NCBI GenBank assembly: GCA_902582735.1
Contig: CACHTB010000002.1
Location: 1-64,000, forward strand
Origin: an uncultured Pelagibacteraceae bacterium
Lineage (GTDB): Bacteria > Pseudomonadota > Alphaproteobacteria > Pelagibacterales > Pelagibacteraceae
DNA length: 64,000 nucleotides
Direction of reading: 5' to 3'
Position 1 is the first letter of the stretch; each line of letters opens with the position of its first letter. Positions 33,115-42,599 of the stretch are shown piece after piece. The position numbers were made by a program, and so were the translations under genes. The notes under the pieces were generated by a model, which saw only the letters and a list, made by a program, of their open reading frames with translations, was not told where the DNA came from and searched no databases.

Positions 33115-34767
33115 ATGAGAGAAAAAAATTTAAACTTTGATAGACAAAAAATATTTAAACTTTTTCAAGATAAAAATTATGCTAAAATATCTAAGATCTC
33201 AAAATCTATATTAAAGACATATACAAATGATAAAGAGATCTACAAGATAATAATATTTAGTGAAATTAACGAAAAAAATCTAGAAAAAGCCCTCAAAGTC
33301 TCAGACAAACTAATTACGTTAAAGGATGAAGCTGAGACAAATTATATTCATGGTAATGTTCTCAAACTTCAAAATAAGTTTGAAGAAGCAATAATTTTTT
33401 ATAAGAAAGCAATTAATTTTAAAAAAGACTTTTACGAAGCCTATAATAATCTTGCTAGTTCTCAAAAAAAAATTGGTTTAGTTGATGATGCTATTCAAAA
33501 TTATAATACCTCTATTAAAATAAAAAAAAATAATCTTGAGGCATATTTTAATTTAGGGAATTTATTTTATAATGAAAAAAAATTTGATGAAGCTCTTAGA
33601 TCTTACAAAAAAGTAATAGAGATTAATGAACAATTTCCTAAATCTTATTTTTTGATAGCACAAATAAAATCAATTCAAGGAAAATTTGATGATGCAAAAA
33701 CGTTTTTTTTAAAAGCAATCGAGAAAGATAAATTTTTATCAGAGGCTTATGTCCATTATGTAAATACGAGAAAAATAAAACCTGATGATAATATTGTAAG
33801 TACTCTTGAGGAGCTTTTAAAAATTGAAAATCTTGAAAATAAGTTAATAATAGATTTTTCATATGCACTAAGTAAAATATATTTTGATATTGATAAAATT
33901 GATCTTGGATTTCAATTACTTAAAAAAGCAAAAGATTTGTATTTAAGTTCAAATAATTTTTCAATAGATGAAGAAAAAAATCATTTTAAAAAAGTTCGAG
34001 AATATTTTTTAAGCAATGAAGTCTCTAAAATAAAGATACAAAATACATATAAAAAAAAACCAATTTTTATAATTGGTATGCCAAGGTCTGGTACTAGTCT
34101 CATTGAGCAAATAGTTTCAACTCACTCAAATGTTTATGGTGCTGGTGAATTAACAACACTTCCCAAAATCATGCATAAATCTATTTGGGATAAATATACA
34201 AACTCTAAGGAATTATTAACTCTTATTAGAGAGAAGTACTTAAGAAAAATCTCAGAATTTAAAGTTAATCAAGAATTTGTAGTTGATAAGATGCCTTTTA
34301 ATTTTTTTTATATAGGATTTATTTTAACATCCATTCCTGAAGCAAAAATAATACACATACACAGAAATCCAATGGCGGTCTGCTGGTCAAATTTTAAAGC
34401 AAATTTTTTTGACAATGTTGGTATGAATTATGCTCATAAATTAGAAACTATAGGTGAATTCTACTTGATTTATAATGAGATAATGAAATTTTGGAGTGAA
34501 ACTTATCCTAATAGTTTGATTAACATTGATTATGATAAATTTGTAATGGATTATGAAACAAGTTCTAAAAATATAATTGCTGATATTGGATTGAATTGGG
34601 AGAATGAAATTTTAAAATTTCACGAAAACGATAGAGTAGTTGAGACAAACTCCTTGTTGCAAGTCAGAAGCAAAGTGTACAAAGATAGTTCTAAAAACTG
34701 GAAAAAATACGAGAAACACTTATCACCTATCATGGAAATACTTAAAAATAACAATATAGAATTCTAA
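33115..34767 (+). CDS. TPR-repeat / sulfotransferase fusion protein
   Basis: TPR repeats (AYNNLASSQKKIG, AYFNLGNLFYNEKKFDEAL) then KPIFIIGMPRSGTSLIEQIVSTH (PAPS-binding). Confidence 0.92.
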   Translation: MREKNLNFDRQKIFKLFQDKNYAKISKISKSILKTYTNDKEIYKIIIFSEINEKNLEKALKVSDKLITLKDEAETNYIHGNVLKLQNKFEEAIIFYKKAINFKKDFYEAYNNLASSQKKIGLVDDAIQNYNTSIKIKKNNLEAYFNLGNLFYNEKKFDEALRSYKKVIEINEQFPKSYFLIAQIKSIQGKFDDAKTFFLKAIEKDKFLSEAYVHYVNTRKIKPDDNIVSTLEELLKIENLENKLIIDFSYALSKIYFDIDKIDLGFQLLKKAKDLYLSSNNFSIDEEKNHFKKVREYFLSNEVSKIKIQNTYKKKPIFIIGMPRSGTSLIEQIVSTHSNVYGAGELTTLPKIMHKSIWDKYTNSKELLTLIREKYLRKISEFKVNQEFVVDKMPFNFFYIGFILTSIPEAKIIHIHRNPMAVCWSNFKANFFDNVGMNYAHKLETIGEFYLIYNEIMKFWSETYPNSLINIDYDKFVMDYETSSKNIIADIGLNWENEILKFHENDRVVETNSLLQVRSKVYKDSSKNWKKYEKHLSPIMEILKNNNIEF

Positions 34768-34770
34768 ATA

Positions 34771-35622
34771 ATGATTTTTTGGATAGCATCCTACCCCAAA
34801 AGTGGAAACACATGGATAAGATTACTTCTTTGTTCTTATTACTTCACTGAAGATGGTATATTTACTGACGATGCATTATTAAAAAATATTGGGCAATTTC
34901 CTGAGAAAAAACACTTCGAAAAGTTTGATTACAATATATCAGTGCCTGGAGACACAGCTCAACACTGGATTAAAGCGCAAGATACAATTAATCAAGACAA
35001 AAAATTTAAATTTTTTAAAACACATAACTTTTTAGGGAAAATTGGTAGCACACAATTCACAAACGAAAAAAATACTGTGGGTGCAATTTATATTCTAAGA
35101 GATCCACGAAATGTCATTACTTCCCTTAAAAATCACTTTGAAATGAATTATGAAGACTCATTAGAATTTATGCTTAATGAAAGAAAATTTACATATGATT
35201 TTTTTAAAAAAAAAGATTATAGTGATTTTCAATTTTTAAGTTCATGGGAAAAGAATTATCAAACCTGGATAAATAATAAAATTTTTCCAACATTAGTCAT
35301 TAAATATGAAGATTTAATTAAACAAACTTACGAAGAATTTAAAAAAATTGTAAAATTTATAGATAATCTAATGGAAAAAGATAATGAATTTAATAAAAAT
35401 AAAGCACTTAATGCTTTATCAAGCACAAGTTTTTCAAACTTAAAAAAAATTGAAGATACAAATGGTTTTTCTGAGTCATTAGATTCAAAAATGAAAAATA
35501 GAAAGATACCTTTTTTTCATTTAGGACCAGAAAATAATTGGAAAAATAAGTTGGATAAAGATTTTCAAATTAAGGTAAATGAAGTTTTTAAAAAGAATTT
35601 AGAAGAATTGCATTATCTGTAA
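34771..35622 (+). CDS. Sulfotransferase domain protein
   Basis: FWIASYPKSGNTWIRLLL (5'-PSB loop), FKTHNF, YILRDPRNVITS. Confidence 0.92.
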   Translation: MIFWIASYPKSGNTWIRLLLCSYYFTEDGIFTDDALLKNIGQFPEKKHFEKFDYNISVPGDTAQHWIKAQDTINQDKKFKFFKTHNFLGKIGSTQFTNEKNTVGAIYILRDPRNVITSLKNHFEMNYEDSLEFMLNERKFTYDFFKKKDYSDFQFLSSWEKNYQTWINNKIFPTLVIKYEDLIKQTYEEFKKIVKFIDNLMEKDNEFNKNKALNALSSTSFSNLKKIEDTNGFSESLDSKMKNRKIPFFHLGPENNWKNKLDKDFQIKVNEVFKKNLEELHYL

Positions 35623-35691
35623 GAAATTATTTGAAACAAATTTTGCCTCTTGCTTAATTTTAAAAAAGCCATTAATTTTAGATATATAAAA

Positions 35692-35766
35692 GCGGGCATA
35701 GCTCAGTGGTAGAGCGTCTCGTTGCCAACGAGAAGGTCGTGGGTTCGAGTCCCATTGCCCGCTCCA
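35692..35766 (+). tRNA. tRNA-Gly (anticodon GCC)
   Basis: Cloverleaf readable: gcgggca/tgcccgc acceptor, tctcg-ttGCCaa-cgaga anticodon arm, ggttcgagtcc T-arm, encoded CCA. Confidence 0.98.
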
Positions 35767-35773
35767 GAAAATT

Positions 35774-36118
35774 ATGAGTGATTTAGCTAGTAAAAAATGT
35801 ATTCCTTGTGAGGGAAATATTCCTCCTTTTAAAATAGAGGAAATACACAATTATTTAAAAAGAGTTGATGGTTGGTCAGTCAAAGAAGATGGTCTTGATG
35901 GGTATCACTTAACAAAAGATTATAAATTTGAAAATTTTTTAAAAAGCCAAGAATTTGTAAATAAAGTAGGAGAAATTGCAGAGAGCGAAGGTCATCACCC
36001 AGATATATGGTTTGGATGGGGATATGCTAAAATTAAAATTTACACTCATGCAATAAAAGGCTTGGCTGAAAGTGATTTTATATTAGCAGCGAAAATTGAT
36101 AAAATTACTAATGCTTAA
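35774..36118 (+). CDS. phhB: Pterin-4a-carbinolamine dehydratase
   Basis: EGHHPDIWFGWGYAKIKIYTHAIKGLAESDFILAAKID. Confidence 0.95.
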   Translation: MSDLASKKCIPCEGNIPPFKIEEIHNYLKRVDGWSVKEDGLDGYHLTKDYKFENFLKSQEFVNKVGEIAESEGHHPDIWFGWGYAKIKIYTHAIKGLAESDFILAAKIDKITNA

Positions 36119-37649
36119 AGTGGCGCGTTTTTGAAAATACAAGTACAGTCTCTGTTTCATTAGCATATTTTATAATTTCTTTATCCCTTATTGAACCAGA
36201 GGGTTGAATAACAGCACTTACACCTGATTGAACAAGAGTTTCAATTCCATCTACAAAAGGAAAAAATGCATCAGAGGCAGCAACTATTTGATCACCATCT
36301 TTAATTTTTTGAAAGTTATGCATTTTATCAATTGCGATTTTACAACTGTCCAGGCGGCTTGGTTGACCTGATCCTATTCCAACTGTTCTTGCATTCGAGG
36401 CAAGCACAATTGCGTTGGACTTTACATATCTACAAACATTAAAAGCAAACACCAGATCTTTAAATATTTTAGATGACGGCTTTTTTTTAGAAACTACTTG
36501 AAAATTTTTACTCTCAAACTTTTTATGATCAGGAGATTGTATAAGTATAGAGTTAAAATTTGAGACAATATGATTTATATTTTGTATTTTAATTTTTGAG
36601 GAGTCTATTATTCTTAAATTCTTTTTTTTTTTTAAAACTTTAATAGCATTTTTCTCATAACCATTTGCAATTATTACTTCAAAATAAGTTTTAGATAATT
36701 CAGCTGATAGCTTTGTATTAATTTTAAAATTACAAGAAACAATACCACCAAAAGCACTTATAGGATCTGAAGTTAGCGCTTCCTTAAAACTACTAACTTT
36801 ATTTTTGTTAATTGATACACCACAAGGATTTGCGTGTTTAACAATTACTGTACCAACTCCAGCCGGTAATGATTTTGACATGTTAAGTGCTGCATATATA
36901 TCGTTATAGTTATTGTAGCTTAGTTTTTTTCCATGTAACTGATCTAAATTTGTTGATAAAGAATAGCTATATATTGAAGCAATTTGATGAGGGTTTTCTC
37001 CATATCTAAGTTTTTCAACTAGATTTGTTGATATTACTTTTTTAATTGGAAAACTTGTCTCATTTTTTTCTACAAAGTAATTTGAAATCATTGCATCGTA
37101 TGATGCAGTTTCAGTAAAAGCTTCCTCAGACATTTTTTGTCTAAAAGCTAATGTAGTTGATCCTTTATTTTTATTTAGTTCAGATATTAAATTTTCGTAT
37201 TGATCTAATTTTGTAATAATTGTTACATCTTTATAACTTTTTGCTGCCGCTCGGACCATAGTTGGCCCACCAACATCAATATTTTCTATAATTTTATTGT
37301 GGTTCTTGCTCTTATTAATGGTTTTTTCAAATGGGTAAAAATTCACTATTACTAAATCTATATTTTCAAAATCATAAGATTTCATTTCAAGTTTATGAGA
37401 TTTTTTGCCTCGTTTGTTTAATATTCCAGCATGAATTTTTGGGTGCAAGGTTTTCACTCTTCCATCAAGAATCTCTGGAAATTTGGTAAAATTTGAAACC
37501 TCATTACATTTAAAACCAAGTTTTTTTATCTCTTTAAATGTTCCACCAGAGCTTATAATTTTGATCCTAAATTTTTTAAGTACTATTAAGATTTTCTTTA
37601 GTTTATGTTTGTCGGAAACTGAAATTAAAGCCTGTAAAATTTTTTTCAT
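36108..37649 (-). CDS. purH: Bifunctional AICAR formyltransferase/IMP cyclohydrolase
   Basis: ALISVSDKHKL, ISSGGTFKEI, EILDGRVKTLHPKIHAGIL, LRYGENPHQ, KHANPCGV. Confidence 0.98.
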   Translation of the reverse strand: MKKILQALISVSDKHKLKKILIVLKKFRIKIISSGGTFKEIKKLGFKCNEVSNFTKFPEILDGRVKTLHPKIHAGILNKRGKKSHKLEMKSYDFENIDLVIVNFYPFEKTINKSKNHNKIIENIDVGGPTMVRAAAKSYKDVTIITKLDQYENLISELNKNKGSTTLAFRQKMSEEAFTETASYDAMISNYFVEKNETSFPIKKVISTNLVEKLRYGENPHQIASIYSYSLSTNLDQLHGKKLSYNNYNDIYAALNMSKSLPAGVGTVIVKHANPCGVSINKNKVSSFKEALTSDPISAFGGIVSCNFKINTKLSAELSKTYFEVIIANGYEKNAIKVLKKKKNLRIIDSSKIKIQNINHIVSNFNSILIQSPDHKKFESKNFQVVSKKKPSSKIFKDLVFAFNVCRYVKSNAIVLASNARTVGIGSGQPSRLDSCKIAIDKMHNFQKIKDGDQIVAASDAFFPFVDGIETLVQSGVSAVIQPSGSIRDKEIIKYANETETVLVFSKTRHFKH

Positions 37650-39277
37650 TCAATCTTAGTTATTTCCCATTTTATCACTTGATCATTTCTTTCAGTCAAA
37701 CCAGAGATAAATATATTTTGATTTTCTAAATAATTATTTTTATTACCAAAATATAATCCAGTTTCAACATCAATAGATTCATTTAATGAATAAAATCTCC
37801 AAGCAGAATTTTCAAGTTCAATAAGTATTGTATTTTTATCCTGGGTTTTTGTTACTTTTGTTGTTGGCATTAAATGGAATCTAATATCAAAACTTGTAGC
37901 TATAAAATCTTTATTTTTGATAAGTTTATCTGTTCCTATAAATTTATTTTTTTCTGGGAAAAATTCTAATGACCTTTCATGAATAGTTCCATAATTTTTT
38001 AAATATCCATCATGTGCACTTTTAACTAGCCAATAGTTTTTTTCACATACTATATTTTTATTTAAGGTATTGAAATTTAATTTATTTAATATTCTACCTT
38101 TAAAATTTTTCTTAAAAGTTATAATAGAATTGTTGTTTAATATAAGAGTAGAATGTGCCGCTGTTGATCTTGAAATTAAATTCAATTTTTTTTTTGTATT
38201 TTGATAATATCCTGAATTACAAATTATTTTTCTTCCTTTAAATGTTGCTTCAAAAGATAGTGGCCCACTTTGGTAATTTTCTGAAAACTTACTTTCTGGG
38301 GCAGGTCCAATATCCATTCCTATAATCACGTTTTTATTTTTTAAAATGGCGTATCCACCTAAATCTCTTTTGTCACTTTCAAAAGAGTATTTTTGATGAT
38401 CTAGATAAATATCAAAATCATCTAAATTATTATTGTGATTACCATTAAATAATAAACTTTGTTTAATTGAACCCCACACAAAGTCATATGCCTTACCCAA
38501 GTGAAAAATTATTTCATCAAGATATTCAGGGATTTCATTAAATGATTCTTTCAAAAACTCTCTTAAAAGAATAAAATATTTTAAGTAGAATACTAGTTGT
38601 CTAATATTTCTAGATTTTGGAAAATATTCCGTGTCAAAAGAGGAAGTTATTATTTTTTTTAATAGTTCTAAACCAAAATCTAAATATTTTTCATCATTAT
38701 AAGATATTCCTGTTAAAATAATTGCAGAACATCCAATTAATTTATCATGATAATTGTCTGATCTTTTTATTTCATTAATTAAATGATTTGCCTGTTTAAA
38801 AATTATCTTATTAAATTTCTCTTTATATATTTTGTCCCCTTCATCGTATATTAATTGTGAATTCGTAATCCATGAAATAATTCTTCTCGATAATGTATCG
38901 ATTTCCCACAAATCATCATTATATTTTTGATTACTCTCTATCCATTTACTAATTATTGAGATACAAATTTTTTTAGAAGACTTTAAATCAACTGAAAAAA
39001 GCCAAAAAAAATTATTTAACTTTTTATAGTTTTTATAAGAAAGTTTATTTACTACCCAAATTTTGTCTATTTCAAAATCTTCAATTTTATTTTTTGTTTT
39101 TTCATATTTTGCAATAGAACTCAAAATACCTAAAGAAGGTTTATAACTTAATGCTTTAAGATTTTTTGATGAGATTTTATTGTCGTAAAAAGCAGAATTT
39201 AAATAAATTTTTCTTAATTTTTTGAAAGCTTGATAAAGTAATTGATTGATAATCAATGTATAATTATTCAATTTCAT
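37646..39277 (-). CDS. Heparinase II/III family protein
   Basis: GGYAILKNKNVIIGMDIGPA, AHSTLILNNNS; placement next to purH common in alphaproteobacteria. Confidence 0.85.
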   Translation of the reverse strand: MKLNNYTLIINQLLYQAFKKLRKIYLNSAFYDNKISSKNLKALSYKPSLGILSSIAKYEKTKNKIEDFEIDKIWVVNKLSYKNYKKLNNFFWLFSVDLKSSKKICISIISKWIESNQKYNDDLWEIDTLSRRIISWITNSQLIYDEGDKIYKEKFNKIIFKQANHLINEIKRSDNYHDKLIGCSAIILTGISYNDEKYLDFGLELLKKIITSSFDTEYFPKSRNIRQLVFYLKYFILLREFLKESFNEIPEYLDEIIFHLGKAYDFVWGSIKQSLLFNGNHNNNLDDFDIYLDHQKYSFESDKRDLGGYAILKNKNVIIGMDIGPAPESKFSENYQSGPLSFEATFKGRKIICNSGYYQNTKKKLNLISRSTAAHSTLILNNNSIITFKKNFKGRILNKLNFNTLNKNIVCEKNYWLVKSAHDGYLKNYGTIHERSLEFFPEKNKFIGTDKLIKNKDFIATSFDIRFHLMPTTKVTKTQDKNTILIELENSAWRFYSLNESIDVETGLYFGNKNNYLENQNIFISGLTERNDQVIKWEITKIE

Positions 39278-39278
39278 T

Positions 39279-39962
39279 TTACACTAATCTTAGTGTCTCA
39301 ATATTTTTTTTAATGTCCCCTCTGTTCTCTTTAAAGACTGTTGTACCAGAGACCAATATATTTGCTCCAGCATTTAGAATATCTTTAGAGTTTGAAAAAT
39401 TAACTCCACCATCAACTTCAATATCAAAATTAAAATTATTATTGTCTTTTATTTCTTTGAGTGATTTTATTTTATCCAAAATCTCTGGCATAAACTTTTG
39501 GCCTCCAAACCCTGGAAATACGCTCATTACTAATACTAAATCAATTTTGTCTAAGTGATCAGATATAGTTTTGATTTCTGTATTAGGATTTAATGAAACT
39601 CCTACTTTTTTATCCAAACTTTTAATTAATGATATTGTTTCTTTCATATTTTCTGTTGCTTCTGGATGAAATGTAATAATATCAGCCCCAGCCTCTGAAA
39701 AGTCTTTTATATATTTATGTACTTGGGATATCATTAAGTGTACATCAAACTTCAATGAACAATGTTTTCTTAAAGATTTAATTACTGGTGGACCAATTGT
39801 GAGATTAGGAACGAAATGTCCATCCATTACGTCAACGTGGATCATGTCTGCCCCGCCTTCTTCAAGCCGTTTTATTTCGTTAGCCAATTGACTAAAATCT
39901 GCAGATAAAATTGATGGTGAAATTTGAATTTTTTTCATTAGACCCAGGTTTACTAGTACCAA
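39279..39962 (-). CDS. rpe: Ribulose-phosphate 3-epimerase
   Basis: ISPSILSADFSQLANEIKRLEEGGADMIHVDVMDGHFVPNLTIGP. Confidence 0.97.
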   Translation of the reverse strand: MVLVNLGLMKKIQISPSILSADFSQLANEIKRLEEGGADMIHVDVMDGHFVPNLTIGPPVIKSLRKHCSLKFDVHLMISQVHKYIKDFSEAGADIITFHPEATENMKETISLIKSLDKKVGVSLNPNTEIKTISDHLDKIDLVLVMSVFPGFGGQKFMPEILDKIKSLKEIKDNNNFNFDIEVDGGVNFSNSKDILNAGANILVSGTTVFKENRGDIKKNIETLRLV

Positions 39963-39965
39963 TTT

Positions 39966-40322
39966 TTAAAATTTAATTGAATTAAAAAATTGGTAAATTT
40001 GTCTTGAAATTTCACTTTCAAGAGGAAATGACAACATTCCCATTACAGAATAACCCAATATCCAAGGCATTAAATAAAATCTAATCATATAAAAAAACCA
40101 AGCGACATATAATGGTACCAGTGGCCCAATAATAAAAGAAGGAGTTATTGGTTTAAATACGTTTATTAAAGGATTTGTATATTTAACAAAAACTTTCATA
40201 AAAAAAAATTCAGAATCCTCACGTTGGAATATGTTCATTGCAACTCTTCCAATCAACGTCCACATAATTATTCCAAGTAAATAATCTATAAAATAGATTA
40301 AAGGATGAAAGTTTGCCGACAT
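39966..40322 (-). CDS. Conserved membrane protein, unknown function
   Basis: 118 aa, hydrophobic segments (IDYLLGIIMWTLIGRVAMNIF). Confidence 0.7.
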   Translation of the reverse strand: MSANFHPLIYFIDYLLGIIMWTLIGRVAMNIFQREDSEFFFMKVFVKYTNPLINVFKPITPSFIIGPLVPLYVAWFFYMIRFYLMPWILGYSVMGMLSFPLESEISRQIYQFFNSIKF

Positions 40323-40355
40323 TTAAAATTTATATTGGAAAAATTGTTGAAATTA

Positions 40356-40379
40356 AAGGGGCGAAATTAATCGCCCCTT
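40356..40379 (-). terminator. Intrinsic terminator-like hairpin downstream of the symporter gene
   Basis: 9-bp perfect stem AAGGGGCGA-aattaa-TCGCCCCTT, T-rich (CTTTAATTTC) downstream on the minus strand. Confidence 0.7.
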
Positions 40380-40393
40380 AAACAAGATTTTAT

Positions 40394-42205
40394 TTAGTGT
40401 TGTTTACCAAGAATTGTTTTACCACTCGGTACACGTACGTTATCAACCATTTTTTGAGTAGCTTTATCTGGCTCTTGTGTCATTAAACTTACAATAACCA
40501 TAGAAACTAAACTTACAGCTGATCCAAAGATACCAAATGTCAATTGTGTAATACCTAGGAATCCACTTCCACCACTTCGTACCCAAATTAAGTACCAAGC
40601 ACCTGAAACTAAACCTAAGATCATTCCAGCAATTGCACCTTGTCTGTTGGCTCTCTTCCACCATACACCTAGTACAAGAGGGAAGAATAATCCAGACATC
40701 GCAAAGTCAAATGCCCAAATAACCGAACCTAAGATACCTTGTATCTCCATCGCTGCGATAGTTGCTCCAGCAAAACCAATTACTACAAGTAATACCCTAG
40801 CAACTGTTAGTCTTTTTGCAGTCTCAGCTTTTGGATCGATGATTTTATAGTAAACATCGTGTGAGATTGCGTTTGCAATCGCTAAAATTAAACCATCAGC
40901 TGTTGACATAGCAGCAGCCATACCTCCAGCAGCAACAAGACCTGAGATTACATAAGGTAATCCTGCTATTTCTGGTGTTGCTAATACTACGGCTTTACCA
41001 CCCATGAAAAACTCGTTTAATTCAAGAGTTCCATTTCCGTTAAAGTCACTAACAAACATCAGATTAGCTTGGTTCCAGTTTTGATACCAATCTATAGCTT
41101 GAACTTCTGCAATTGATTTACCGATTATACCAGTTGATAAAGTTGGATCAATCAATGACAACTTAGATAGTGTAGCTAACATTGGAGCAGAAGAATAAAG
41201 TAAGAAGATAAAGAATAATGACCAACCTACTGATTTTCTAGCTGCCTTTACACTTGGAGTAGTGAAGTATCTCATCATAACGTGTGGTAATGAAGCTGTT
41301 CCCATCATCATTGCCAGTGCTAATGAAATAAATGCCCAAGGTGTAGCGTTAACCGCAGAGTGAGCTTTAGTTATACCAGCTAAACCTTTTGGTACCAAAG
41401 CAAGATCTTCCTTAGAATTTGCAATGAAACCAAATTGTTGTTCAAGTTCACCAATTCTAGCAACCTCATCAGCTAACATAAAGTGAGGGAAGAACCCTGC
41501 ACCCATTTTGTTACTGATCCAGAATACTGGAAGTAGGTAAGCTATAATTAGTACGATATATTGTGCAACCTGTGTCCAAGTTACTCCTCTCATACCACCT
41601 AACATTGAACATAATAAAATACTTATTAATCCAATATAAACAGCGTACTGAAATGGAATATCAAGTGCAACAGATGCAATAGTACCTGTAGCGTTAATTT
41701 GAGCTGTTACATAAGTAAATGAAGCAACAGTTAAAACAACCACTGCACAGAACCTAGCTAAATTACCACCGTATCTTGTACCTATAAAATCTGGGACTGT
41801 GTAACAGCCAAATTTTCTTAAGTATGGTGCTAACAAGGATGCAACAAGCACGTAACCACCAGTCCAACCTACAAGTAGAGCCATATAACCATAACCTTTA
41901 AAGTAAATACCACCTGCCATTGCAACGAATGAAGCACCAGACATCCAGTCTGCTGCTGTGGCCATTCCATTGAATACTGTTGGTACTTGCCTTCCAGCTA
42001 CGTAATAAGCATCTGCTTGGGCTGTCCGTGATAGATAACCAATTAATGCATAGATGAATACTGTAAATGCAACAAAAGCGATACCTATCGCTTTAGCAGA
42101 CATACCCATCTGTTCAGCAATTGCCATGATGACTATGAAACCTACAAATCCTCCAGTATAGATTCCATAAATTCTTGGCAAATTATCTATAAAACTACCT
42201 TTCAT
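40394..42205 (-). CDS. Sodium:solute symporter (acetate/ActP-like, VC_2705-type large subunit)
   Basis: AYYVAGRQVPTVFNGMATAADWMSGASFVAMAG, GLVAAGGMAAAMSTADGLILAIANAISHD; preceded by DUF4212 partner. Confidence 0.93.
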   Translation of the reverse strand: MKGSFIDNLPRIYGIYTGGFVGFIVIMAIAEQMGMSAKAIGIAFVAFTVFIYALIGYLSRTAQADAYYVAGRQVPTVFNGMATAADWMSGASFVAMAGGIYFKGYGYMALLVGWTGGYVLVASLLAPYLRKFGCYTVPDFIGTRYGGNLARFCAVVVLTVASFTYVTAQINATGTIASVALDIPFQYAVYIGLISILLCSMLGGMRGVTWTQVAQYIVLIIAYLLPVFWISNKMGAGFFPHFMLADEVARIGELEQQFGFIANSKEDLALVPKGLAGITKAHSAVNATPWAFISLALAMMMGTASLPHVMMRYFTTPSVKAARKSVGWSLFFIFLLYSSAPMLATLSKLSLIDPTLSTGIIGKSIAEVQAIDWYQNWNQANLMFVSDFNGNGTLELNEFFMGGKAVVLATPEIAGLPYVISGLVAAGGMAAAMSTADGLILAIANAISHDVYYKIIDPKAETAKRLTVARVLLVVIGFAGATIAAMEIQGILGSVIWAFDFAMSGLFFPLVLGVWWKRANRQGAIAGMILGLVSGAWYLIWVRSGGSGFLGITQLTFGIFGSAVSLVSMVIVSLMTQEPDKATQKMVDNVRVPSGKTILGKQH

Positions 42206-42465
42206 TATTCGTCCTCTCTTTCGCTAAAGCCGAACTCTTCATCAATTTTTTCTTGCCTATTTGCAAACCAGAAAATTAAAATTACAAAGATTCCAAGAGA
42301 TCCTTGACATGTAAACCAATATGTCCATGGATATCCAAAAGGTCCAGTGACCTCGTTCATTTCAGCTCCAAAGAGAAAGATGCCGATTGAGAAAACAAAC
42401 CAGATAGCTAGTGTTATAAGTAACAAGCCACGGGATTTTTCCCAATGTTTTGTTTGATTTGACAT
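42205..42465 (-). CDS. DUF4212-type small subunit of the sodium:solute symporter
   Basis: 86 aa, two TM helices, PFGYPWTYWFTCQGSLGIFVILIFWFANRQ, overlaps symporter start. Confidence 0.88.
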   Translation of the reverse strand: MSNQTKHWEKSRGLLLITLAIWFVFSIGIFLFGAEMNEVTGPFGYPWTYWFTCQGSLGIFVILIFWFANRQEKIDEEFGFSEREDE

Positions 42466-42476
42466 TTTTACCTCTC

Positions 42477-42496
42477 TATTAAGTTATAACTTAATA
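42477..42496. promoter_or_regulatory. 20-bp perfect palindrome TATTAAGTTATAACTTAATA, candidate operator
   Basis: Read directly; lies 11 nt upstream of the DUF4212 start codon. Confidence 0.6.
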
Positions 42497-42599
42497 AAAC
42501 CATAACCATTATGAGAGCTTTGAAAAGACTAAAAATTGTACATTTAAAGTACTTATTTACTTACTTTTTAGGGTATAATTGACTTACCTCACATAAATT

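Noticed and set aside
35599-35850. 83-aa minus-strand ORF containing GQWDSNPRPSRWQRDALPLSYARF
   Set aside because: This is the antisense translation of the tRNA-Gly gene, a familiar spurious annotation
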